A DNA stretch of 10,590 bases. Source: Marinilabiliaceae bacterium (GTDB taxonomy: Bacteria; Bacteroidota; Bacteroidia; Bacteroidales; Marinilabiliaceae). The position numbers and the translations under genes were made by a program. Below, in pieces: positions 1-5,550 of this stretch (position 1 is its first letter; every line of letters starts with the position of its first letter). Where the stretch lies: contig JALVBA010000112.1 in NCBI GenBank assembly GCA_027010905.1, positions 1-10,590 on the forward strand, read 5' to 3'. Below the pieces are notes generated by a model. It did not search any database and was not told where the DNA came from. It saw only the letters and a program-made list of their open reading frames with translations.

Positions 1-24
1 ATATTTAATAGAAATAGTAATCAG

Positions 25-1008
25 ATGAGCAGTTCACTCTATCCACTAAAATTTGCCCCTATATTGAAGGATAAAATATGGGGAGGAGATAAACTAAAGA
101 CAATTTTATATAAAGATTTTTCACCACTGCCAAATGCAGGTGAGAGTTGGGAGATATCGGGAGTAGATGGTGATATCTCGGTCGTAACTAATGGCTTTTT
201 GAAAGGCAACACTCTTAACGAAGTGTTGGAGGTGTACATGTATGACTTGGTGGGTGATAAAGTTTTTGACAAGTTTGGGAATGAGTTTCCTCTTTTGATT
301 AAATTTATCGATGCTAATGATGTGTTGTCAATTCAGGTTCACCCGGATGATAAGCTGGCAGAGGAGAGGCATGGCTCAAACGGAAAAACTGAGATGTGGT
401 ATGTTATTCAGGCTGATGAAGGAGCATCGCTAATTTCCGGATTTTCGAAGAGTGTTACAAAAGAGGAGTATCTGAAATATTTGAATGAGAATAGGCTCGA
501 AGATATTTTGATGAGCCATGAAGTAAAACCCGGGGATGTTTTCTATATTCCTGCCGGCAGGGTTCATGCCATAGGGAAGGGGATAGTGTTGGCAGAGATT
601 CAGCAAACATCAGATGTAACGTATCGCATTTACGATTTTGACAGAAAAGATGATTTTGGTAAAACACGCGAGCTTCACACTGAACAAGCACTTAACGCTA
701 TCGAATATAAATACTACGATAATCTTCGTACTGAGTATAAACATGAGTTAAATAAAACAGCAAACGTTGTTTCGTGTGACTACTTCAAAACAAATCTGCT
801 TGAGTTCGACCAGATAATTGAAAAGGATTATTATCAGTTCGACTCTTTCCTTATATATATGTGTATTGATGGAGGGTTTGAGATATGCTATGGCGAAGGA
901 GAGTGTCTGAAAGTAACGAAGGGTGAAACTGTTTTAGTTCCGGCAGAATTACGAACAATTCGTTTAAAGCCATCAGTTAAAGCCAAAGTTTTGGAGGTTC
1001 ACTTGTAA
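25..1008 (+). CDS. manA: Mannose-6-phosphate isomerase, class I (short form)
   Basis: Interconverts mannose 6-phosphate and fructose 6-phosphate in the cytoplasm, linking glycolysis to GDP-mannose and surface polysaccharide synthesis. The 327-residue product is the short cupin form typical of Firmicutes and Bacteroidota, not the roughly 390-residue enterobacterial form. It opens with the family pattern of LKF, then KIWGG at 17-21. Zinc-binding residues are visible: Q104 and H106 in IQVHPDD, E123 in KTEMWYVI and H181 in PAGRVHAIGKG. The catalytic arginine is probably R201 in VTYRIYDFDR. The last 80 residues form the weaker C-terminal cupin half. ATG at 25 fits the family N-terminus. The gene looks monocistronic to its right, since 450 non-coding bases follow; its own promoter lies outside the window. 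Family assignment is secure; sugar specificity within the family is inferred. Confidence 0.96.
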   Translation: MSSSLYPLKFAPILKDKIWGGDKLKTILYKDFSPLPNAGESWEISGVDGDISVVTNGFLKGNTLNEVLEVYMYDLVGDKVFDKFGNEFPLLIKFIDANDVLSIQVHPDDKLAEERHGSNGKTEMWYVIQADEGASLISGFSKSVTKEEYLKYLNENRLEDILMSHEVKPGDVFYIPAGRVHAIGKGIVLAEIQQTSDVTYRIYDFDRKDDFGKTRELHTEQALNAIEYKYYDNLRTEYKHELNKTANVVSCDYFKTNLLEFDQIIEKDYYQFDSFLIYMCIDGGFEICYGEGECLKVTKGETVLVPAELRTIRLKPSVKAKVLEVHL

Positions 1009-1094
1009 AAAGCCTTGTCTTATTGGCTCTATGTCAAACATAGTGGTTATATCTAAATAATCCGGCCATAAAAAAAATAGTTGCCTATTTAGTG
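1009..1094. other. Gene-free stretch after manA with a small hairpin
   Basis: This is the first part of the 450-base gap between manA and lysC. It holds one perfect 6-bp hairpin, CTATGT (1029-1034) with ACATAG (1038-1043) around a 3-base loop, starting 20 bases past the manA stop. It could help end manA transcription, but no run of T follows the stem, so I do not call it a terminator. Nothing else is recognisable here. Confidence 0.4.
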
Positions 1095-1260
1095 CCGGCA
1101 AGAAAACGGATAAATTTATTGAAATTCCTACTCGCACCCCTCATTTCCTGCCTGCAGCATGCAGGCTCTGAAGGGGAAGCCCTTCACACGATGCGCGTTA
1201 GATTTACCCCTTTGGGGAATTAAAGGGGTAAGCGAAGGCAAACAATGAGTTTTCTTGCGG
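1095..1260. repeat. Folded intergenic element with nested inverted repeats
   Basis: Outer arms GCAAGAAAAC (1098-1107) and GTTTTCTTGC (1249-1258) are perfect 10-bp complements, extended by CC/GG past a bulged G. Inside them CTCATT (1140-1145) pairs with AATGAG (1244-1249, sharing one base with the outer arm), and TGCCT (1149-1153) with AGGCA (1236-1240). Three local hairpins sit in the interior: GCCTGCA/TGCAGGC at 1150-1166, GAAGGG/CCCTTC at 1170-1185, and TTACCCCTTT/AAAGGGGTAA at 1204-1231. No open frame of substance covers the block. It looks like a dispersed palindromic intergenic repeat (REP- or MITE-like) or a structured RNA. The pairings are read directly from the sequence; the function is unknown. 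Confidence 0.55.
1204..1231. repeat. GC-rich hairpin repeat, copy 1
   Basis: A perfect 10-bp inverted repeat, TTACCCCTTT (1204-1213) and AAAGGGGTAA (1222-1231), encloses the loop GGGGAATT. The core from 1207 to 1228 closely matches 3989-4011 downstream of lysA, with one base of length difference and about three substitutions. I therefore regard both as copies of one dispersed repeat. There is no T tract beside this copy, so it is less terminator-like than the second one. Confidence 0.6.
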
Positions 1261-1294
1261 ATACTATATAATTTGAATTATCTATGATGGTATT

Positions 1295-1362
1295 CCCCTC
1301 CCAGTCTCACCCACATGGAGGAGGAGAGGGCTATTGATATATATATATGTTAAAAAATTAAC
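1295..1362. other. Pyrimidine/purine block and AT-rich tract before lysC
   Basis: A pyrimidine-rich stretch from 1295 (CCCCTCCC) is followed by a purine-rich one at 1317-1330 (GGAGGAGGAGAGGG). The two can pair in part, through CCCTC with GAGGG. After it comes an alternating AT run at 1337-1348 and a small palindrome, GTTAA/TTAAC, at 1349-1362. From here to lysC the DNA is strongly AT-rich, as expected near a promoter. No gene is visible. Confidence 0.35.
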
Positions 1363-1421
1363 AAAAGATTAGATATCCAACAAAAAAATTAATTGAATAG
1401 TAAAACTTCCCATTAAATTAT

Positions 1422-1429
1422 TAAATTTG
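1422..1429 (+). promoter_or_regulatory. Probable Bacteroidota -7 box for lysC-lysA
   Basis: TAAATTTG matches the Bacteroidota -7 consensus TAnnTTTG exactly and ends 29 bases before the lysC ATG, which implies a leader of only about 20-25 bases. I see no good -33 TTTG at the usual spacing; the nearest TTG (1393-1395) is several bases too far upstream. A leader this short leaves no room for a riboswitch or attenuator. Confidence 0.45.
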
Positions 1430-1458
1430 CATTTGGAAAAAATATTGAATTACAGCTA

Positions 1459-2769
1459 ATGATAGTATTAAAGTTTGGTGGAACCTCAGTGGGGTTTGCC
1501 GACAGAATAAAAGAGGTTGCAAAACTGGTTTCTGACGGTCAGCGAAAAATTGTTGTGTTGTCAGCTATGGCGGGTACAACAAACCGCCTGGAGCAGATAG
1601 CAGGTTTTTTATCTGAGAAGAAAAACGTAGAGGCAAACGAGATAATCGATATTTGTGAGAAGAGGTATCTGAATACTGTTGACGAACTCTTCTCAACTGA
1701 AGAGTACAAAAAGAGGAGCAAGGAGTTGGTGAAATCACACATGAACTCTATCAGGTCATTCACTGTGGATCTGTTTACAGTTTTTGAGGAGAAGACAATC
1801 CTGGCACAGGGAGAGCTCCTTACAACTGCACTTTTTCATTTCTACATGAAGGAGCAGGGGCAAAGAGCAGCCCTGATTGCTGCACTTGACTTTATGCGAA
1901 TAAACAGTGATAACGAACCGGATTCAAATTATATAAAGGAGAATCTAAATAAATTACTGAACGAGCACAGCAGTGAAGAGATACTTATTACTCAGGGATA
2001 TATTTGTAGAAATGCATTTGGTGAGATTGATAATTTGCAACGTGGAGGAAGTGATTACTCTGCATCGTTAATTGGCGTTGCTACTGATGCAGCAGAGATA
2101 CAGATTTGGACAGATATTGACGGAATGCACAATAACGACCCGCGATTTGTAGAGGGAACTCAATCAATCTCTGACCTGTCGTATGACGAAGCTGCCGAGT
2201 TAGCCTATTTTGGTGCAAAGATTTTACACCCTACAAGTGTCCTGCCTGCCAAGCTGGCAGCTATTCCTGTTCGTCTGCTCAACACAATGAAGCCTGATGC
2301 CCCGGGTACATTAATTTCGGGAAAGCAAAAAAAGAATCGTATTACGGCTGTTGCAGCAAAGGATAACATTACAGCAATAAAAATTAAGTCGGGGCGAATG
2401 TTTTTAGCTTACGGTTTCCTGCGGAAAGTATTTGAAATTTTTGAAAGCTACAAAACACCCATCGATATGATTACAACATCTGAGGTTGGTGTTTCTGTTA
2501 CTATCGATAATAATAAACACCTGAAGGATATTGTCCTTGATCTTAAAAGATATGGGACAGTTGTTGTTGATGAGAATCAGGTAATAGTATGTGTGGTGGG
2601 CGATCTGGTAGCAGAGAATAATGGCTATGCAAATAAAATAATCGAAGCAGTTAGCCACATTCCTCTACGTATGATTTCGTACGGCGGCAGTAACTACAAT
2701 GTGTCGTTGCTGATAAATGCCAAAGACAAAAAATCTGCACTAAATTCACTTAGTAAAAAACTCTTTTAA
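1459..2769 (+). CDS. lysC: Aspartate kinase (monofunctional)
   Basis: Phosphorylates L-aspartate with ATP to give 4-phospho-L-aspartate, the first step towards diaminopimelate, lysine, threonine and methionine; cytoplasmic. The 436-residue protein has an amino-acid kinase domain at about 1-290 and two C-terminal ACT domains at about 302-436. Landmarks are KFGGTS at 5-10, LSAMAGTTN from 34, RGGSDYSA from 195, WTDIDGMHNNDPR at 217-229 (the family's WTDVDGxxxxDPR) and GAKILHP at 252-258. The ACT half, including the MITTSEVGVSVTID stretch, suggests allosteric feedback by lysine or threonine; which one cannot be read from sequence. There is no homoserine dehydrogenase domain, so it is not a ThrA fusion. 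lysA follows 12 bases downstream in the same frame, indicating one transcript dedicated to the lysine/DAP branch. Confidence 0.95.
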   Translation: MIVLKFGGTSVGFADRIKEVAKLVSDGQRKIVVLSAMAGTTNRLEQIAGFLSEKKNVEANEIIDICEKRYLNTVDELFSTEEYKKRSKELVKSHMNSIRSFTVDLFTVFEEKTILAQGELLTTALFHFYMKEQGQRAALIAALDFMRINSDNEPDSNYIKENLNKLLNEHSSEEILITQGYICRNAFGEIDNLQRGGSDYSASLIGVATDAAEIQIWTDIDGMHNNDPRFVEGTQSISDLSYDEAAELAYFGAKILHPTSVLPAKLAAIPVRLLNTMKPDAPGTLISGKQKKNRITAVAAKDNITAIKIKSGRMFLAYGFLRKVFEIFESYKTPIDMITTSEVGVSVTIDNNKHLKDIVLDLKRYGTVVVDENQVIVCVVGDLVAENNGYANKIIEAVSHIPLRMISYGGSNYNVSLLINAKDKKSALNSLSKKLF

Positions 2770-2781
2770 TAATTGGTGAGG

Positions 2782-3939
2782 ATGTTTGATAAGAAAGTTA
2801 TAAATAAACTCGGAAGAATAGATACCCCTTTTTACTACTACGACCTTAAGTTGTTGCGTAACACTCTTGAGGTTGTAAAAGAGGAGGCAGGCAGATATAA
2901 TTATAAAGTACACTACGCTTTTAAAGCTAATGCAAATGACCGGATACTGAATGTTATCAGGGATTATGGTTTTGGTGCCGATTGTGTGAGTGGATATGAA
3001 GTTCGAAAAGCTCTTGAAAAGAGGTTTGATAATCACAAGGTGGTTTTTGCCGGTGTGGGTAAAGCCGACTGGGAGATAAATTTTGGTATTGATGCGGATA
3101 TTGAGTCCTTCAATGTTGAGTCGATTCCGGAGCTGGAGATTATTGATGAGTTGGCCGGGAAGAAAAATAAAATGGTGAATATAGCATTGAGGATAAATCC
3201 CAATGTAAATGCAAATACCCATCACTACATTACAACCGGACTGGAGGAGAACAAGTTTGGAATTAACCAGTGGGATTTGGATAAGGTTATTAATGTGTTG
3301 GCAAAGCTGAAGAATGTACGTTTTTATGGATTGCATTTTCATATAGGCTCACAAATAACCGATCTAAAATCATTCCGAAACCTTTGCTTAAGAGTTAATG
3401 AGCTACAAAAGTGGTTTGTCTCAAAGCGCCTGTTTCCGCGGATAATTAATGTTGGTGGTGGACTTGGCATTGATTATGAGAATCCCAATGGTAACCCAAT
3501 ACCCGATTTCAAAGTATTTTTTGGTCTGTTTGATGAGATACTTGAGCTTAATCCAAAGCAGGAGTTGCATTTTGAGCTAGGGCGCTCGATGGTTGCTCAG
3601 TGTGGTACACTCATCTCAAAAGTACTCTACGTAAAAGAGGGTGTAAACACTAAGTTTGCAATTATTGATGCCGGAATGAGTGATCTTATCCGTCCCGCTC
3701 TCTATCAGGCTTACCATAAGGTTGAGAATCTTACGTCGGACATGCCCACGGAGAAATATGATGTTGTGGGGCCAATCTGTGAATCGTCCGACAGTTTTGG
3801 TAAAGCGGTAAAACTACCGCACACCAAGCGTGGCGACCTGATTGCAATACGTAGTGCCGGAGCTTATGGCGAAGTAATGGCTTCACAGTACAATCTCAGG
3901 ATGCTTCCTCTGGCATACTACTCTGATGATGACCTGTAG
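2782..3939 (+). CDS. lysA: Diaminopimelate decarboxylase
   Basis: PLP enzyme that decarboxylates meso-diaminopimelate to L-lysine, the last step of lysine synthesis; cytoplasmic. At 385 residues it has the usual family length. The N-terminal alanine-racemase-like barrel begins with TPFYYYD at 15-21 and carries the PLP lysine K48 in HYAFKANAN. The phosphate-binding glycine loop GGGLG is at 225-229. HFELGRSM from 263 and the CESSD motif with C333, expected at the dimer active site, complete the set. The open frame extends upstream to a TTG at 2773, but ATG at 2782 gives the family's expected N-terminus, so I chose it. Only a double TAA and three codons (TTG GTG AGG) separate it from lysC in the same frame. 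A GC-rich hairpin follows the stop. Confidence 0.95.
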   Translation: MFDKKVINKLGRIDTPFYYYDLKLLRNTLEVVKEEAGRYNYKVHYAFKANANDRILNVIRDYGFGADCVSGYEVRKALEKRFDNHKVVFAGVGKADWEINFGIDADIESFNVESIPELEIIDELAGKKNKMVNIALRINPNVNANTHHYITTGLEENKFGINQWDLDKVINVLAKLKNVRFYGLHFHIGSQITDLKSFRNLCLRVNELQKWFVSKRLFPRIINVGGGLGIDYENPNGNPIPDFKVFFGLFDEILELNPKQELHFELGRSMVAQCGTLISKVLYVKEGVNTKFAIIDAGMSDLIRPALYQAYHKVENLTSDMPTEKYDVVGPICESSDSFGKAVKLPHTKRGDLIAIRSAGAYGEVMASQYNLRMLPLAYYSDDDL

Positions 3940-3970
3940 CTCCTCCTGACCTCTCCTAAGTGGAGGAACT
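3938..3970. repeat. Inverted repeat overlapping the lysA stop codon
   Basis: AGCTCCTCC (3938-3946) pairs with GGAGGAACT (3962-3970) at eight of nine positions. The last two bases of the lysA TAG stop form the start of the left arm. An inner alternative, TCTCC with GGAGG around TAAGT, is also possible. It lies immediately upstream of the GC-rich repeat and may be part of the same intergenic unit or an upstream part of the terminator region. Confidence 0.4.
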
Positions 3971-3985
3971 TATCTGCAATAAATT

Positions 3986-4017
3986 CTCCCCCTTATGGGG
4001 AGTTAGAGGGGGCTTTT
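3986..4017. terminator. GC-rich hairpin repeat, copy 2, likely terminator between lysA and the Dabb gene
   Basis: CTCCCC (3986-3991) pairs with GGGGAG (3997-4002). Alternatively CCCCCT (3988-3993) pairs with AGGGGG (4007-4012), which is followed by C and TTTT on the plus strand, the layout of an intrinsic terminator for lysA. It sits between convergent genes and could also stop leftward transcription of the Dabb gene, whose stop codon begins at 4018. The 3989-4011 core is a near copy of 1207-1228, so this is a dispersed repeat that may have been recruited as a terminator. Confidence 0.5.
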
Positions 4018-4315
4018 ATATCATATAATCAACACAAGCCCTACCTGCTTTTAGCGGCTTTATTAGTGCAACTACTTCAAGGTGGGCAGGGTGTTTCGCA
4101 TAGACTTCAATATCTTCAAATTTATCGAAAGTTGTTGTGAGTATCAGGTCATACTCCTCGTTAGGATTGATGTTAATACCCACCTCAATTGAACGTAAAA
4201 CTTCAATCTTCTCTTTCAGTGCCAACAAGGCTACTTTAATCTCCTGCTCTTTTTCCAATTTCTCTTCATCATTCAAAAATGGCTTGAACTTAAATATCAC
4301 TACATGTTTTATCAT
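4016..4315 (-). CDS. Dabb-domain (stress-responsive A/B barrel) protein
   Basis: A 99-residue protein matching the dimeric alpha/beta-barrel Dabb family. It opens with IKHVVIFKFKP (H4 is the family's conserved early histidine) and has an amphipathic helix at about 15-38. Then come the strand EVGININPNEEYDLILTTTF and the second motif YAKHPAHLEVV around 72-82, ending in a VDYMI strand. The family includes stress-induced plant proteins and a few cyclases or monooxygenase-like enzymes; most bacterial members have no assigned reaction, and I assign none. The open frame continues upstream to 4489, but that extension would run into the divergent exonuclease gene and lacks domain sequence, so ATG at 4315 is the start. 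It converges on lysA and diverges from the exonuclease gene. No signal peptide is visible, so it is probably cytoplasmic. Confidence 0.85.
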   Translation of the reverse strand: MIKHVVIFKFKPFLNDEEKLEKEQEIKVALLALKEKIEVLRSIEVGININPNEEYDLILTTTFDKFEDIEVYAKHPAHLEVVALIKPLKAGRACVDYMI

Positions 4316-4344
4316 AACTACAGTTTTTATTTTATTTTTTGATG

Positions 4345-4352
4345 TAACTTTG
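4345..4352 (+). promoter_or_regulatory. Probable -7 box for the exonuclease gene
   Basis: TAACTTTG matches TAnnTTTG exactly, 46 bases before the ATG at 4399. The -33 region, about 4320-4326, is T-rich but has no clear TTTG. It lies only six bases from the oppositely oriented box at 4359-4366. Confidence 0.42.
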
Positions 4353-4358
4353 AGAAGA

Positions 4359-4366
4359 CAAAAATA
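4359..4366 (-). promoter_or_regulatory. Probable -7 box for the Dabb gene
   Basis: Read on the minus strand this is TATTTTTG, an exact TAnnTTTG match, 43 bases upstream of the Dabb ATG at 4315. The -33 region on that strand (about 4381-4390) is AT-rich without a clear TTTG. It interleaves with the plus-strand box at 4345-4352. Confidence 0.38.
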
Positions 4367-4398
4367 GAACATTGAAATAACTTTATAAATTAATAGCC

Positions 4399-5106
4399 AT
4401 GTTAGACCAATACAAAATTGACAATATTCTGTTTCTTGATATCGAAACAGTACCTCAGGAGAAGAGTTTTGACGATGTGTCCGAGTCATTGCAAGGGCTG
4501 TGGGATAAGAAGTCGGAATATTTCAGAAATGAGGAGGAGAGTCCTGCTGATGTTTATCAACGAGCCGGTATTTATGCTGAGTTTGGGAAGATTGTTTGCA
4601 TCTCTGTTGGTTTTATTACGGTGAATGGCAGTGAGCGAATTTTAAGGGAGAAGTCGTATGCAGGGCATGATGAGAAAGTCTTATTGAATGACTTTGCTGC
4701 TATGTTGAATAAGAATAGCCGAAAGTTTTTGTGTGGTCATAATATTAAAGAGTTTGACATCCCATACATCGCCCGCCGTATGCTGATTAATGGAATAACC
4801 CTTCCGGCGAGTCTCAATATTGCAGGGAAGAAACCCTGGGAGGTGAACTTTATCGACACCCTTGAGCTGTGGAAATTTGGTGATTACAAACACTATACCT
4901 CTCTAAACCTTTTAACTAATATCTTTAATATTCCTTCCCCAAAGGATGATATTGATGGCAGTGAGGTGGCAGGAGTGTACTACGAGGAGAATGATGTTGA
5001 ACGAATAGCACGATATTGCGAAAAGGATGTGTTAGCCACTACTCAGCTTTTTTTACGATTTAAAGGTGAGCCACTAATCGAAGAGGATAAAGTGGTGAGT
5101 GTGTGA
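4399..5106 (+). CDS. Predicted PolB-like 3'-5' exonuclease (DEDD fold)
   Basis: A 235-residue stand-alone nuclease domain related to the proofreading domain of family B DNA polymerases (Pfam DNA_pol_B_exo2 type). All three exonuclease motifs are present: Exo I as LFLDIETVP with D14 and E16, Exo II as GHNIKEFDIPYIARR with D120, and Exo III as YCEKDVLATTQLFLRF with Y206 and D210. These acidic residues normally bind two divalent metals that cleave nucleotides from a 3' end. The intervening HYTSLNLL stretch (165-172) is also typical of the family. No polymerase domain or partner gene is adjacent, so its substrate (DNA repair intermediate or RNA) is unknown. It is transcribed away from the Dabb gene; a long non-coding repeat region follows its stop. 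Biochemical class is secure, cellular role is not. Confidence 0.88.
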   Translation: MLDQYKIDNILFLDIETVPQEKSFDDVSESLQGLWDKKSEYFRNEEESPADVYQRAGIYAEFGKIVCISVGFITVNGSERILREKSYAGHDEKVLLNDFAAMLNKNSRKFLCGHNIKEFDIPYIARRMLINGITLPASLNIAGKKPWEVNFIDTLELWKFGDYKHYTSLNLLTNIFNIPSPKDDIDGSEVAGVYYEENDVERIARYCEKDVLATTQLFLRFKGEPLIEEDKVVSV

Positions 5107-5250
5107 GATGAGGGGTTTGTGTAATGAATAGCTATAGATATTCAGCTTAATTAAATGTCTAAAATTCACAGTGTTATGTCAAATCAATAATTAGAAGTTC
5201 CCTGATGTTTAGCCATTATGCCCTTATTTTGGAGGAGCAATAATTCGGCA
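5107..5250. other. Gene-free stretch after the exonuclease gene
   Basis: AT-rich spacer between the exonuclease stop and the nested-palindrome element. The only structure noticed is a weak 5-bp inverted repeat GAATA/TATTC near 5124-5142, too short to interpret. No T-tract terminator and no coding frame were recognised. Confidence 0.4.
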
Positions 5251-5422
5251 TTACTTTTTTGCCTTGATGCAAAAAAGTAACAAAAAAAATCAAGGCTTAT
5301 TTCCTCTTGCACTTTCCGTATGCTTGAAGATTAAGTTCGATTGGGTGATCTCCTCATGCCTTCGGAGCTTCCCAATCTCCCTAAATCTTCAAGCACACTC
5401 CAAGCCCAAGAGGAAAGAGGCC
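5251..5422. repeat. Nested-palindrome intergenic element
   Basis: The left end is a perfect 11-bp inverted repeat, TTACTTTTTTG (5251-5261) with CAAAAAAGTAA (5270-5280), around an 8-base loop. GCCTTGAT (5261-5268, almost all of that loop) is perfectly complementary to ATCAAGGC at 5289-5296, so a pseudoknot or an alternative stem can form. A second, longer foldback follows with concentric arms: TTTCCTCTTG (5300-5309) with CAAGAGGAAA (5407-5416), GCTTGAAGATT (5322-5332) with AATCTTCAAGC (5384-5394), GATTGGG (5339-5345) with CCCAATC (5371-5377), and CTCC/GGAG at the tip. It lies between convergent genes. I recall TTACTTTTTTG/CAAAAAAGTAA foldbacks recurring between genes in Bacteroidota genomes, but cannot check that here. 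A 73-codon open frame inside it is judged spurious. Confidence 0.65.
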
Positions 5423-5550
5423 GAAAAAACTCCACATCCTCCATCCGTACATCTCACACCATATATCCCCATCCCGCATAGGTGAAACTTCACTATCGTT
5501 CAGCATACACATACTACATCCCACATCGTATGTCCCTACATCATATATCT
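5423..5550. other. Gene-free stretch left of the hydrolase gene
   Basis: A C-, A- and T-rich, G-poor plus strand with repeated short words such as ACATC, CCACATC and CATAT, for example around 5431-5436, 5447-5452, 5515-5526 and 5538-5548. These look like low-complexity spacer rather than a regular tandem repeat. No gene or terminator was recognised, although transcription of the hydrolase gene on the minus strand must end here. Confidence 0.35.

Noticed and set aside
1009..1458. Lysine riboswitch or attenuator upstream of lysC
   Set aside because: The probable -7 box at 1422-1429 leaves a leader of about 25 bases. The folded block at 1095-1260 shows none of the lysine riboswitch landmarks I can recognise and sits well upstream of that box.
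2746..3342. A 198-codon minus-strand open frame opposite lysA
   Set aside because: It is antisense to the well-supported lysA coding sequence, has no recognisable motif, and arises from the AT-rich third-position pattern of the real gene.
4316..4489. Upstream 58-codon extension of the Dabb open frame
   Set aside because: It would overlap the start of the divergent exonuclease gene, removes the promoter region, and adds sequence unlike the Dabb family, which begins at the ATG at 4315.
5264..5485. A 73-codon plus-strand open frame (MMQKSNKKNQG...)
   Set aside because: It lies within the inverted repeats of the 5251-5422 element, has no recognisable domain, and its composition follows the repeat arms rather than a protein. 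Most likely a spurious frame of a dispersed repeat.
5423..5550. Tandem repeat or CRISPR-like array from recurring ACATC words
   Set aside because: The words recur at irregular distances, are only five to seven bases long, and there are no spacers of constant length.
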